Below are positions 45,684-54,897 of a DNA stretch of 64,000 bases, in pieces (the stretch's first letter is position 1; the number at the start of each line of letters is the position of its first letter). Made by a program: the position numbers and the translations under genes. The notes below the pieces were generated by a model. That model was not told where the DNA came from. It saw only the letters and a program-made list of their open reading frames with translations, and did not search any database. This DNA is from Lysinibacillus sp. (GTDB lineage Bacteria > Bacillota > Bacilli > Bacillales_A > Planococcaceae): contig JAPSKP010000001.1 in the NCBI GenBank assembly GCA_031181585.1, forward strand, positions 112,939 through 176,938. The letters are read 5' to 3'.

Positions 45684-46298
45684 TTATTGCGCTGGAACCT
45701 GGAAGGCTGCACCTACTTCAGCATTATCCTCCAGTACAAGAATTCCCTTTTCCTGCGGAGCATCCGGAATAGCTAATTCACGAGCTGAGCAAAGCATTCC
45801 GAATGAATCAACCCCACGTAAATTTCCTTCTTTAATTAACAATCCTGAAGGCATTACTGCCCCGATTTTTGCTACTACTACTTTTTGGCCGGCCTCGACA
45901 TTCGGAGCACCACAAACAATTTGTAATGTCTCGTTGCCGACGTTTACTTTACAAATACTTAATTTATCTGCGTTTGGATGCTTTTCTTTTTCTTCTACTT
46001 GTCCAATCACGAACTTTGGAGAAAAGTCTACATTCAACGTTAGCTCTACATTATTTTCATTCAATGCCGCTGTTAACTGCTCTACTAATTCAGGCGTTAC
46101 TTCGACATTTCCTTGTACATCAAGTTTCACATATTTGCTTGCATTAAATAGATTGAACCCTTTCACTTCGCCTGTTGCTTCTTCTTTCAGCAGGGCAAAG
46201 TCTCCTTTTTTCTCTACAACTGTTTTTTCGATTGCTTCATTTGATAACTGGACTAATAATACATCTCCAACATGCTCTCTGTTATACGCTACGTTCAT
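45684..46298 (-). CDS. ytpR: tRNA-binding OB-fold protein YtpR
   Basis: The 204-residue protein has an N-terminal DUF4479-like domain (1-95) and a C-terminal EMAP/PheT-type tRNA-binding OB fold (about 98-200: FVIGQVEEKEKHPNADKLSICKVNVGNETLQIVCGAPNV and GMLCSARELAI). It is a free-standing relative of the PheRS beta-chain N-terminus; its substrate is unknown. The 4-bp overlap with ytpQ indicates coupling, and the terminator follows directly. Confidence 0.93.
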   Translation of the reverse strand: MNVAYNREHVGDVLLVQLSNEAIEKTVVEKKGDFALLKEEATGEVKGFNLFNASKYVKLDVQGNVEVTPELVEQLTAALNENNVELTLNVDFSPKFVIGQVEEKEKHPNADKLSICKVNVGNETLQIVCGAPNVEAGQKVVVAKIGAVMPSGLLIKEGNLRGVDSFGMLCSARELAIPDAPQEKGILVLEDNAEVGAAFQVPAQ

Positions 46299-47110
46299 TT
46301 TTTTTCTTGCTCCTTTGACACTTTGTTTTTCGCTAAGATAAAAATTGGCTCAAGCTCTCCGTCCTCATATACAAAGGACAGCGACGTGATCGGCACAGTA
46401 CCTACTGCAAAATAATGCATCGTAAGCTGTGCTAATACATCATAACCTACTTCTGAGCGAATATCACCTATAATCAGCACATCCTGATGAGGTACAGATA
46501 CAGTCATATCCCCCTCAATTTTAGCACTCATCTCTTTCAGGAAGCTCTCGTTCAAGATACGGCTTGCATCATAGCCGTCATTATGATTGATAAAATAGAA
46601 GATGCTACCTGCTACTTCATCCTTCTTATATTCTGTTGGCAGCTTTTTTACGGAGAAGCGTGCCGCTTCTCGTACCTGCTCTGCTGTTACATTTAATTTC
46701 GGCAGCATAGACTCATCGATCAAGCGGTATGTCGTACCTAGATCTAATGCATAAAAAATACGTGTTTCCGCAGTATGGTCTGTCGTTACGAACGTGTGAC
46801 CCTCTTTGGAAGTCTGTGCGAAAGAAGTGGAGCGGATGATAGGATAAACCTGTGCGAGACCGCCAAACCCTTCCTCCTGTTCACGCTCCATCGCTTGGAA
46901 TGTCTGCTCTATTGTGTAGACGACCTCTTCAATCGCTGCTTCTTTTTTCTGTGTATATTTTGCCAGAATTTCAGGTAATGAAATATCCATTCCTCGTTCT
47001 AGTGTCTTATGTTCAAGACGCACTTTGTCCTTTTCTTTATCAAATGTCCAATCAAACCGGTCTTCTCCGAGTCTTTTTTTCAGCTCTTCTACTAGCTGTG
47101 GTGATTTCAA
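46295..47110 (-). CDS. ytpQ: DUF1444 family protein YtpQ
   Basis: The 271-residue cytosolic protein of the YtpQ/DUF1444 family has no known function. No membrane segment or catalytic motif is seen. The start is taken as TTG at 47110 (MKSPQLVEELKKRL) because GGAAGTG lies six bases upstream; the frame is open further back to 47227 but through a hairpin. It is first of ytpQ-ytpR with an ATGA overlap. Confidence 0.87.
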   Translation of the reverse strand: MKSPQLVEELKKRLGEDRFDWTFDKEKDKVRLEHKTLERGMDISLPEILAKYTQKKEAAIEEVVYTIEQTFQAMEREQEEGFGGLAQVYPIIRSTSFAQTSKEGHTFVTTDHTAETRIFYALDLGTTYRLIDESMLPKLNVTAEQVREAARFSVKKLPTEYKKDEVAGSIFYFINHNDGYDASRILNESFLKEMSAKIEGDMTVSVPHQDVLIIGDIRSEVGYDVLAQLTMHYFAVGTVPITSLSFVYEDGELEPIFILAKNKVSKEQEKK

Positions 47111-47135
47111 TGAGATCACTTCCTTACATAGAAAT

Positions 47136-47159
47136 AACGGTTCACTACTGTGAACCGTT
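47136..47159 (-). terminator. Hairpin between lipoprotein gene and ytpQ
   Basis: A perfect 10-bp stem (AACGGTTCAC / GTGAACCGTT) with a 4-base loop. The T-tract on the minus strand is weak (ATTTCTAT). It may end the lipoprotein transcript or sit in the ytpQ leader. Confidence 0.55.
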
Positions 47160-47198
47160 GTGTTTAAAAGTATTGTATCAAAAAACTGCCGTCTTGTA

Positions 47199-47717
47199 TT
47201 ATTTTTGCACTTGTACTGATCGTACAATTTCCATCATTTCCGCCAATTTCTCGTCAATCTTCTTCCCTTCGGCCATCGTTGTCATCTTGACGCCGCCACT
47301 CGATACGATCAGCTCATATTCTTTTTCCCCGTGTTCAATCACTGCCGTGAATCCAAATGCTTCTTCAAATTCAAACGTCTCTTTTTCTACAATATTTAAA
47401 CTTGTATCATTTACAAGATTGTCATAATGCAGACGGCTATCTTCCGCTTCAATCGTGTTGACAAATAAAATAAACGAGTCTCTCCCCTTTGTGAAGATGT
47501 AGTTCATTTCATTTGCCCCTTCTTCTACTTTATAGGCTGGCGGTACATACACGTTAATTTTGCCGATTTCTGTTGTTGGGGCTGGTGCTTTCGATTCAAA
47601 TGTAGTAGCTGCTGATGCAACTCCCTCTGTAATCTGCTCTTCAATTGTTTTGCCGCATCCTGCCAGCATAATTGCTACTACTGCCATCAGGACTAAATGA
47701 ATCCATTTCCGATTCAT
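47199..47717 (-). CDS. Lipoprotein of unknown function
   Basis: In this 172-residue protein a type II signal (MNRKWIHLVLMAVVAIMLAGC) has its lipobox LAGC with Cys21 as the lipidated residue. The mature part is a small alpha/beta domain (INVYVPPAYKVEE...NYIFTKGRDSFILFVN) with no catalytic motif recognised. It would be anchored to the outer face of the membrane. B. subtilis has ytpP (a thioredoxin-like gene) in this area instead. A 26-bp palindrome lies 56 bp upstream. Confidence 0.78.
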   Translation of the reverse strand: MNRKWIHLVLMAVVAIMLAGCGKTIEEQITEGVASAATTFESKAPAPTTEIGKINVYVPPAYKVEEGANEMNYIFTKGRDSFILFVNTIEAEDSRLHYDNLVNDTSLNIVEKETFEFEEAFGFTAVIEHGEKEYELIVSSGGVKMTTMAEGKKIDEKLAEMMEIVRSVQVQK

Positions 47718-47772
47718 GTCATTTCCTCACTTTCTTTCTATTCTTTCTTACAGCACCCGCAGGAACTTTTCT

Positions 47773-47798
47773 AACTATCTCCTGTACAGGAGATAGTT
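47773..47798. promoter_or_regulatory. 26-bp perfect palindrome
   Basis: AACTATCTCCTG-TA-CAGGAGATAGTT, 12-bp arms with a 2-base centre, lies between the DUF84 gene and the lipoprotein gene. There is no clear T-run on either strand, so an operator is as likely as a terminator. Confidence 0.6.
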
Positions 47799-47838
47799 CA
47801 TTTGAGGTGCTCTTGGATACCTTGATATAGTATTTACT

Positions 47839-48357
47839 TTATTGTTTCATCTGATAGCGTACTTGTCCTATCAGCAATGTCACGATATGTTCAAACATTT
47901 CCTTACGGTCTACCAATCCATCTGTAAAGATGCCGATCGCTCCCGAACGCTGGCGAATATCCTTTGTTTCTGTAAATATATCCATGACAGGTCCAAGCTC
48001 TTTTCCAGCATGAATCTGCTCAGCTATTTCTTCCGGTAAAACAAATGATGCGCCGGAACTTGAAATAACCGGACCATCCTTAATAGCAACAGCCCCCCAG
48101 TTGCAGCAGTAAATTTCTCCATCCAATTCATAAACGCCGCCCTCAAGCCCAAAGCTTAAATCCGCATTTGTTGCTTCTCTCGTATTGACAGCACGATTGA
48201 TGGCTCCCTGGCGTGTTTCTGCATCGGAAAATGGCTGATCCGATACACCGGAAGGTACACTAATATATTCAACGTCTATATTTTCAAAGTATTTTTTAGC
48301 GATTTCTTCTACCGCTGCGGTTTTTGCTTTGTTTTTTGTTCCTATTGCAATCAGCAA
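47839..48357 (-). CDS. DUF84-family inosine/xanthosine triphosphatase-like protein
   Basis: The 172-residue Maf/HAM1-like NTPase fold belongs to the YjjX/DUF84 family, expected to hydrolyse ITP or XTP. It shows AIGTKNKAKTAAVEE, SGVSDQPFSDAETRQGAINRA, LSFGLEGGVYEL and the end RSGAIGIFTDGLVDR. The start is uncertain: TTG at 48357 follows TGGAG, whereas the frame opens at 48402 without a good ribosome site. Substrate follows from the family. Confidence 0.78.
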   Translation of the reverse strand: MLIAIGTKNKAKTAAVEEIAKKYFENIDVEYISVPSGVSDQPFSDAETRQGAINRAVNTREATNADLSFGLEGGVYELDGEIYCCNWGAVAIKDGPVISSSGASFVLPEEIAEQIHAGKELGPVMDIFTETKDIRQRSGAIGIFTDGLVDRKEMFEHIVTLLIGQVRYQMKQ

Positions 48358-48556
48358 TATATTCAACTCCAATCCATTACGCCTCAGCATCATTACATCC
48401 AAAAGTTTTACTTTCTTTCTCCAGGCCGCATACTCTGCTCATAAGGCCCCTACATACTCTTTCATACCGCACTCAATAAGATAATAGAATGCTGCAAAAA
48501 AATAAATTTTATCCAATTTTAAATTATATCACCTTTTATAGGACGTGTGAAATAGA

Positions 48557-48581
48557 AAAGGTGCCCTTATTGAGCACCTTT
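48557..48581 (-). terminator. ytoP terminator
   Basis: AAAGGTGC / GCACCTTT followed by TCTATTTC on the minus strand. Confidence 0.75.
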
Positions 48582-48587
48582 ACCTAC

Positions 48588-49664
48588 TTATACGTTAGCG
48601 CGGATTGAATCAATTGTAGATTTATCCGCAGTTTGTATCAGCTTCACGAGCAATTCTTTTGCTGCTGCATAATCATCTATATGGATAATAGAAGCAGCTG
48701 TATGAATATAACGTGAGCAGATGCCAATTACCGCTGAAGGAATACCATCGTTTGCTGTATGAACACGTCCTGCATCTGTTCCTCCAGGAGAAACAAAATA
48801 TTGATACGGGATATTATTCGATTCCGCTGTATCCAGGATGAACTCGCGCATACCTCGATGTGTCACCATCGTTCGGTCAAAAATACGCAGGAGCGGCCCT
48901 TTTCCTAACTGCCCAAATTGATTTTTATCTCCAGATGTATCATTTGCCGGAGAAGCGTCTAGTGCAAAAAATAAATCCGGCTGAATCATATTGGCAGAAA
49001 CTTGTGCCCCTCGAAGGCCTACCTCCTCCATTACATTTGCTCCCGAATAAAGATGACTTGCTACTTTTTCATCCTTTAATTCCTTTAGCAGTTCAATGGC
49101 AAGTCCGCATCCATAACGGTTATCCCAGGCTTTCGCCATAATTTTCTTTGGATTAGCCATTGGTGTGAATGGACAGACCGGAATAACAGAATGCCCTGGT
49201 CGAACACCCATCTTCATTGCGTCTTCTTTATCATCTGCTCCAATATCAATCAGCATGTTTTTAATATCCATTGGTTTTGAACGCTCTGCATCTGTTAAAA
49301 GGTGCGGAGGAATAGAAGCAATTACCCCCGGAATTTCCCTTTCCCCTGCATACACAGTAACACGTTGAGCAAGCATCACTTGGTTCCACCAGCCGCCCAG
49401 CGTCTGGAATCGAAGCATTCCATTTTCTGTAATAGAGGTAACCATAAAGGCTACTTCATCCATATGCCCTGCCACTAAAATTTTTGGTGCATTTTCATCC
49501 TCTGCATAGCGGACTCCAAAAATACCGCCTAAATTATCCTGAATAATTTCATCTGAATACTTTTCCAGCTCTGTGCGCATAAAATTACGTACTGCTCGTT
49601 CATTGCCGGGTGCTCCCGGTAGCTCTGTCAGCGTTTGAAATAACTGCAATGTCTCTTGATTCAT
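48588..49664 (-). CDS. ytoP: M42-family metallo-aminopeptidase, YtoP-like
   Basis: The 358-residue di-metal aminopeptidase belongs to the M42 glutamyl/deblocking family. Metal ligands and catalytic acids appear in [43 protein letters not shown] and the late RYIHTAAS. The ATG at 49664 and the TTG just before it are both possible after AAGGAG. The enzyme is cytosolic, likely in peptide turnover. Position matches B. subtilis ytoP. Confidence 0.92.
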   Translation of the reverse strand: MNQETLQLFQTLTELPGAPGNERAVRNFMRTELEKYSDEIIQDNLGGIFGVRYAEDENAPKILVAGHMDEVAFMVTSITENGMLRFQTLGGWWNQVMLAQRVTVYAGEREIPGVIASIPPHLLTDAERSKPMDIKNMLIDIGADDKEDAMKMGVRPGHSVIPVCPFTPMANPKKIMAKAWDNRYGCGLAIELLKELKDEKVASHLYSGANVMEEVGLRGAQVSANMIQPDLFFALDASPANDTSGDKNQFGQLGKGPLLRIFDRTMVTHRGMREFILDTAESNNIPYQYFVSPGGTDAGRVHTANDGIPSAVIGICSRYIHTAASIIHIDDYAAAKELLVKLIQTADKSTIDSIRANV

Positions 49665-49842
49665 CAATCCCCAACTCCTTATTGGTAATATGGCTTTTTT
49701 ATTATAGCATGATTCCAGAATATTTCGTATTTCGAAAAAGATTCTTTATTGTTAAGTAAGGAAGTTGAGGAACGCCCCTCACTTTTTACAAGTTTTTTTA
49801 TGTATGATAAAGTAAATAAGAGAAATAAAGGAGGGACTTACG

Positions 49843-50160
49843 ATGAAATTACGTGATTTTATGTTGGGTGTAGTAACAGGATTGGCTGCAGCAGTCATCA
49901 TTAAAGAAGTAACAGAAAAAGTGTCACCTTACAAATCCGCAAACGAAATCTTAGAAAATATTAAAGCGGACTTTAAAAAGGATTCGCCAATCGACGGCTC
50001 CTGGATCTATATGAAGATCGAAAACTTTTCAAATGGCTTTACAGAAGTCCCTGTTTACCGTGGGGGCATTTCCCGTCTAAATAATGGCGAAATGGAAACA
50101 TATGAATTTGCAGCAGATGCAAGAACTGGCGCTGTTGTGGATTTACAATTAGTGAGCTAA
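49843..50160 (+). CDS. ytzB: Small PepSY-like protein, YtzB-like
   Basis: The 105-residue protein has a short N-terminal hydrophobic segment (FMLGVVTGLAAAVIIKEV), then a compact domain ending in YEFAADARTGAVVDLQLVS, which resembles a single PepSY unit. Secretion or membrane anchoring is likely. AAAGGAGGG precedes the ATG. In B. subtilis ytzB is also next to ytoP. Function is unknown. Confidence 0.8.
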   Translation: MKLRDFMLGVVTGLAAAVIIKEVTEKVSPYKSANEILENIKADFKKDSPIDGSWIYMKIENFSNGFTEVPVYRGGISRLNNGEMETYEFAADARTGAVVDLQLVS

Positions 50161-50199
50161 TATGTAAACTGCCTGCCGCTTCACAATGGCAGACTTATT

Positions 50200-50233
50200 A
50201 AAAAAGCGCTCCCTTCACGGGAACGCTTTTTTT
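50200..50233. terminator. Bidirectional terminator, ytzB / ytnP
   Basis: AAAAAGCGCTCCC / GGGAACGCTTTTT with a 4-base loop and one internal mismatch between convergent genes. Confidence 0.88.
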
Positions 50234-51098
50234 AACTAAATTGGATTAATGCCTCATTCGAGCGCTTCAAGCTGTCGGCTATTTCCTTTCCGCTTGCATC
50301 CCACTGAACCATACGATAGTAAGCATCATGGTAGAAAATGAATTTATAGCCGTTTTCAAGTGCTTCTTTCATGATACGCTCTTTGGCAAATACGCTTGTC
50401 ATCGGATAATCATCATAGGCAAGCACCCACAGCGGGTTTTGATGGGCATGTGTAGGCATGATATCTGCCATGTGTATAAGCACTTCCCCATTTTGTTCTA
50501 GCTTAATGATAGCATGCCCCTCGCTATGACCGCCTGTATGAATCATTTTAATTCCAGGCGCCACTTCTAACTCGTTCTCAAAAGGCTTTACGAGATGCTG
50601 TACAGGCTCCCAGTTTTCTTTCCAATATGTGTTACGTGAACGGATATTCGGGTTGCGCATTTCGTCCCATTCAATCTGCGTCACGTAGATATCAGCATTG
50701 GGGAAAGTCGGCACGAGCTGTTCTCCCTCCCAATATGTCAATCCGCCTGCATGGTCAAAATGCAGATGAGTCATCAGCACAGCATCAATGTCTTCAGCTG
50801 AAAGACCAACTTCTTTCAAGCTTTCAAAAATTGTCGATTCTTCAGATACACCAAAATTACGAAGCTGCTTTTCATTCAGTTTGCCGAAGCCGACACCTGA
50901 ATCGATTAAATAATTCTTGCCTTCATACTGGACCAAAATTGGTTCACATGCCAATTCAATCTGATTCTTTTCGTTTACTGGGTACTTACGTGACCATAAC
51001 GCCTTTGGTACGACGCCAAACATGGCACCTCCGTCTAAAGCCGTTACACCCCCGTTGAGCCACGTAAGTTTCATGTTGTGAAATAAAAGTTCATCCAT
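50232..51098 (-). CDS. ytnP: Metallo-beta-lactamase-fold lactonase YtnP
   Basis: The 288-residue MBL-fold hydrolase has the dinuclear zinc motif [11 protein letters not shown] (HxHxDH), [12 protein letters not shown] and IFYHDAYY. YtnP-family enzymes open N-acyl-homoserine lactones or related lactones, so a quorum-quenching or lactone-detoxifying role is possible; the natural substrate is not known. GGGGG lies 8 bases before the ATG. No signal peptide, so it is cytosolic. Confidence 0.9.
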   Translation of the reverse strand: MDELLFHNMKLTWLNGGVTALDGGAMFGVVPKALWSRKYPVNEKNQIELACEPILVQYEGKNYLIDSGVGFGKLNEKQLRNFGVSEESTIFESLKEVGLSAEDIDAVLMTHLHFDHAGGLTYWEGEQLVPTFPNADIYVTQIEWDEMRNPNIRSRNTYWKENWEPVQHLVKPFENELEVAPGIKMIHTGGHSEGHAIIKLEQNGEVLIHMADIMPTHAHQNPLWVLAYDDYPMTSVFAKERIMKEALENGYKFIFYHDAYYRMVQWDASGKEIADSLKRSNEALIQFS

Positions 51099-51197
51099 CC
51101 TAAAATCCCCCTACTCTTCAGTTAGTATCAAGCTGCGATTTTAACCGATTGACTGGTTCTGCATCAGGATTTCGACATAAAATAACAAAGTAACTTT

Positions 51198-51854
51198 TTA
51201 AAGTTCTTGTTTTGTCAGAAACTGACTTTCCAGCCGATAGATCGGCTGCCCCTTCGCGGAAAACTTTTCTTCATATTCCGTCATAATGTTATCTTCAGGC
51301 ATTTCCGCATGCAGATCCAGTGATACATAGTTTAGACGCATGCCATAATGATTCATGCTCACTAATGAATACTCGAAAAGCCCGCGGTTATCCGTCTTGA
51401 AATGGATTTCTCCATTCTCGATTAAAAGCGACTCATATAATTTCAGGAAACCTTCATGCGTCAAACGACGTTTTGCATGTCGTTTTTTCGGCCAAGGATC
51501 CGAGAAATTCAAATATACGCGACTTACATCGCCCTTTGTAAAGTACTCCTGTAACTTCGCCCCATTTACTTTTAGCAGGCGTAAGTTTGCTGGCTTTTCT
51601 GCTTCAACAACCCGCTCCAATGCACATACGATCACACTATCGAATAATTCAATTCCGATATAGTTAATGTCAGGATTTTGCTTCGCCATACCTAAAACGA
51701 ATTGGCCTTTTCCTGTGCCTACTTCAATATGAACAGGATTGTCATTACCGAAAACTTCATGCCATTTGCCTTTATAATCCTCAGGGTTTGGGATGATGAC
51801 ATCTGGATGTGCCTCTATATACTCCGCAGCCCAAGGTTTATTTCTTAATCTCAC
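51198..51854 (-). CDS. trmB: tRNA (guanine-N7)-methyltransferase TrmB
   Basis: The 218-residue SAM enzyme makes m7G46 in the tRNA variable loop. Signatures are [16 protein letters not shown] (motif I), [33 protein letters not shown] and [13 protein letters not shown]. The start is GTG with GAGG 8 bases upstream. Length is the family norm. Confidence 0.96.
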   Translation of the reverse strand: MRLRNKPWAAEYIEAHPDVIIPNPEDYKGKWHEVFGNDNPVHIEVGTGKGQFVLGMAKQNPDINYIGIELFDSVIVCALERVVEAEKPANLRLLKVNGAKLQEYFTKGDVSRVYLNFSDPWPKKRHAKRRLTHEGFLKLYESLLIENGEIHFKTDNRGLFEYSLVSMNHYGMRLNYVSLDLHAEMPEDNIMTEYEEKFSAKGQPIYRLESQFLTKQEL

Positions 51855-51920
51855 TTCATGTTCCTCATTTCTATAAAATACATATATACGTCATTATAGC
51901 GTAATTCTCTCTAATTTGCT

Positions 51921-52847
51921 TTAGGATGACACTATTTTTGCTATTTTCAATGCCGCCTTCTTTGTTGTTACATACAGCTGTAAAGTATGATTGGAGAGGT
52001 CTTCACCATCTGCATGGCACGGCAAAATCCGGTTATAGCAGAGTGTAAAGCATTCTCCCGTTATCTGCTCGACCCCATTTATTCGCGTATGAGCCCCGAA
52101 AAACACACTCAGGAACATAAGAAGGAATTTTATTCGTGATAAATTATGTACAATTGTTGCTTCTAACTTTCCGTCATTTATTGAGGATTTCGGGGAAATC
52201 TTCATACCGCCTCCAAAGTAAGGCTGATTACTTACAGTAGCAAACCACACCCTATCAAACGTATAGATATCCCCGTCGCAATTGACTGATAAGGAAAAAG
52301 GCTTGAACCTTGCCAAACCCAAAACGACATAATATACATAGGCAAGTTTCCCAATCCCGATTTGATTGAAACGCTTTTTCATCTCTGAACGATTTGCTTC
52401 CAGCCCGACAAATGCATCAAAGCCCACTCCACAATTATTGACAAAGAACTGCTTACCTGTATATTCGGCCATCCCTAAATCTACATATTGCATCCTGGAA
52501 TTTTGCAGATAGGCTTCAATTTCTGATGCATGATAAAATGCTCGGAATCCACGGGCAAAATCATTCCCGGACCCGGCAGGTATATTTCCAAGCAAGATAT
52601 ATTCACTGCCTGCGCACCCATTGATGACTTCATGGATTGTTCCGTCTCCACCTATTACAACAAGCAAAATACAGCATTTTTCTTTTGCTGCTTTTTCAGC
52701 CAGCTCATAGGCCAGCCTATACGCATGTTCAGGATAACCTGTTACATGCATATCATACGATACTGTCAGGTTCTCCCTTAACCTCTGCCATACGCGCCTG
52801 CCTCTTCCATTGCCCGCAAACTCGTTAATGATGAACACCAGTCTCAC
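51921..52847 (-). CDS. ytlR: Diacylglycerol kinase-like lipid kinase (YtlR-like)
   Basis: The 308-residue protein has a DAGK catalytic domain: VIGGDGTIHEVINGC (nucleotide loop), GNIPAGSGNDFARGF, and CGVGFDAFV. The family phosphorylates diacylglycerol or related lipids at the membrane face; the exact lipid is not known. The start is GTG at 52847, which overlaps the stop of the upstream gene (GTGA), so translation is coupled. Confidence 0.85.
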   Translation of the reverse strand: MRLVFIINEFAGNGRGRRVWQRLRENLTVSYDMHVTGYPEHAYRLAYELAEKAAKEKCCILLVVIGGDGTIHEVINGCAGSEYILLGNIPAGSGNDFARGFRAFYHASEIEAYLQNSRMQYVDLGMAEYTGKQFFVNNCGVGFDAFVGLEANRSEMKKRFNQIGIGKLAYVYYVVLGLARFKPFSLSVNCDGDIYTFDRVWFATVSNQPYFGGGMKISPKSSINDGKLEATIVHNLSRIKFLLMFLSVFFGAHTRINGVEQITGECFTLCYNRILPCHADGEDLSNHTLQLYVTTKKAALKIAKIVSS

Positions 52848-53848
52848 TTTTCTTCTGATTCCTCCACACTCCAAATATCACGATTAAATGATGTGGTTTC
52901 TGCCGATTTCAAAATAGACTGGGCAGCACGAATTTGCATGTGCTTCATTGGAGAAACAGAGCGCTTCAGCTGCTGCATCCATTCAGAGAACTTGCGCTTA
53001 TCAACAAACTGAACTCCGTATACAGAACCAGGGTAATCAATATAACCGTTACGTGACAAAATCACCTTTCGGACCGGCATGTCAATCCCTTCCTGTTGGA
53101 ACAACTGGGACACAATGGATTCTGTTCGAGCTAAATCAATCATAGGACTAAGCGTCTTCTTCTCGTTCTTCCCTACCTTTTTTGTCCAGAAGCGTTCGCC
53201 GCTTCCTACATACACGGCATGATTTTCTTCTTCCAAGACCTTCACAATATAGCAGTCTGTCGGTGTTAAAATAAGAATATCCAGCTCAATTGGCGCCTTT
53301 TTTATTCGTAAAATCGGCAAATAGAATACAAGATAGCTGTCCGGCAGTCCCTGCAGCATTGTACGTAACAGTGAGTCCCTCATGAACTTAGGATCTACAT
53401 ACGATTTCTCACGGACTGTAGAGCTCGCCCATTTTAATTGAAAATGGAAAAACTGATCAATAAACATGCGTTTTAATTCTTCCAGCGTCTGTGGATTGTA
53501 GACGATGTTTGGTTCAAAATGAAGCATTGTTTCTTCGTCATGAATATAGTCTTCGTCCAGCTCGTTGGAGACATCTACCGTTTCTACATCCTGTTCTTGT
53601 TCCTCTTCCTCTTGCTGCCGCTGGTTCGGCAGAAATCTTTTTAAAAAGGAAAAGCGCGGTTTTCCGATTGTCTCCTCTGCTACTTCTGTCTCGATATGTT
53701 CCCAGCGTTGTATTTCTTCTCCTGTCTCCCATTGATGCTTGACACGTTCCCATTGATTTTTCTTTAAGCGGACAAATTGGGTCGGATAACGAGCCAGGTC
53801 AATTTGATAGCGTGAAATATAATCCTGAAGCTTCACTAATTGAGCCAT
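52844..53848 (-). CDS. NERD-like domain protein
   Basis: The 334-residue protein has an N-terminal region with a Glu/Gln-rich acidic stretch (about 75-105). Residues 120-270 contain a NERD-like core (APIELDILILTPTDCYIVKVLEEENHAVYVGSGERFWTKK), recalling nuclease-related domains, though full catalytic residues cannot be confirmed. The ATG at 53848 has GGAGAG seven bases upstream. It is coupled to the lipid-kinase gene by a 4-bp overlap. Function is unknown. Confidence 0.6.
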   Translation of the reverse strand: MAQLVKLQDYISRYQIDLARYPTQFVRLKKNQWERVKHQWETGEEIQRWEHIETEVAEETIGKPRFSFLKRFLPNQRQQEEEEQEQDVETVDVSNELDEDYIHDEETMLHFEPNIVYNPQTLEELKRMFIDQFFHFQLKWASSTVREKSYVDPKFMRDSLLRTMLQGLPDSYLVFYLPILRIKKAPIELDILILTPTDCYIVKVLEEENHAVYVGSGERFWTKKVGKNEKKTLSPMIDLARTESIVSQLFQQEGIDMPVRKVILSRNGYIDYPGSVYGVQFVDKRKFSEWMQQLKRSVSPMKHMQIRAAQSILKSAETTSFNRDIWSVEESEEK

Positions 53849-53991
53849 ATACACACTCTCCATTTTTTTCTAGTTGTTATTGAGCTTTATTGTACATTAG
53901 AAAAACAAAGCTCGCACGAAAATAATATGAATCATTTACACTTGTCTATGTAAATTCGAAACTTTCAATCTATAACTACAGAAAAAAATAA

Positions 53992-54014
53992 GGGCAGCCA
54001 GCATAGCCGCCCCT
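53992..54014 (-). terminator. dat terminator
   Basis: GGGC(G)GC...GC(T)GCCC with one mismatch, followed by TATTTTTTT on the minus strand. Confidence 0.75.
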
Positions 54015-54019
54015 ATTTA

Positions 54020-54871
54020 TTACGCATTGATTGATTGTGGAATTTTCGTATCGAACTGTGCTTGCAGTTTGCGAGTCCATTCACCCGGTTTGCCGCCGCT
54101 AATTTCCTGACCGTCAATATCGATGATTGGCGTTACTTCTGAAGTAGTAGAAGATACGATTACTTCATCCATCGCCAATAATTGTTCTTTCGTAAATGCC
54201 TCTTCTTTTACTGGCAGGCCAATTTCCTCGGCACATTTTATGATAACTTGGCGTGTAATTCCATTCAAAATTAAGTTATCAGCCGGATGTGTATATAAAA
54301 CGCCATCCTTTACACCATAAATATTTGAAGAGGAACCTTCTGTTACTGTTTCACCACGATGCAGGATTGCCTCATAGCAGCCTTTTTCATGAGCTTCCTG
54401 TTTTGCAAGCACCGCACCTAGTAGATTAAGTGACTTGATATCGCAGCGAAGCCAGCGAATATCCTCTACAAATGTTGCTCTCACACCATTTTCAAAGTTA
54501 GCCACTGGGCGTGGGTTCTCTTTTGCATTGCCTGTTAGTACTGGCTGCACATCATCACAAGGGAAAATGTGATTACGCGGGCAGGCACCGCGCGTAATTT
54601 GGAAATAAATATGACCTGTATTGATTTCGTTTGCCTCTACTAGCTGATGAAGCAATGTATATAATTTATCCTTTGTATAAGGAATCGTAATTTTAATTTT
54701 CTCTGCACTCGCGTAGAAACGGTCTACGTGTTCTTCCATTGTGAATAACTGACCATTATATACCTTAACAACTTCATATACGCCATCACCAAACTGATAG
54801 CCGCGATCCTCTTTGTCTACCACAACTTCTTCATCCGCTACGATGCGATCATTCCATAAACTATAGCCCAC
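54020..54871 (-). CDS. dat: D-amino acid (D-alanine) aminotransferase
   Basis: The 283-residue class IV PLP aminotransferase interconverts D-Ala and D-Glu for peptidoglycan. Motifs are EDRGYQFGDGVYEVVKVY, RGACPRNHIFP, VLAKQEAHEKGCYEAI (catalytic Lys) and EGSSSNIYGV. The start is GTG with AAAGGATG upstream. It lies 26 bp after pepV and is probably in the same transcript. Confidence 0.94.
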   Translation of the reverse strand: MGYSLWNDRIVADEEVVVDKEDRGYQFGDGVYEVVKVYNGQLFTMEEHVDRFYASAEKIKITIPYTKDKLYTLLHQLVEANEINTGHIYFQITRGACPRNHIFPCDDVQPVLTGNAKENPRPVANFENGVRATFVEDIRWLRCDIKSLNLLGAVLAKQEAHEKGCYEAILHRGETVTEGSSSNIYGVKDGVLYTHPADNLILNGITRQVIIKCAEEIGLPVKEEAFTKEQLLAMDEVIVSSTTSEVTPIIDIDGQEISGGKPGEWTRKLQAQFDTKIPQSINA

Positions 54872-54897
54872 CTGTATTCATCCTTTTCTCTTTATAT

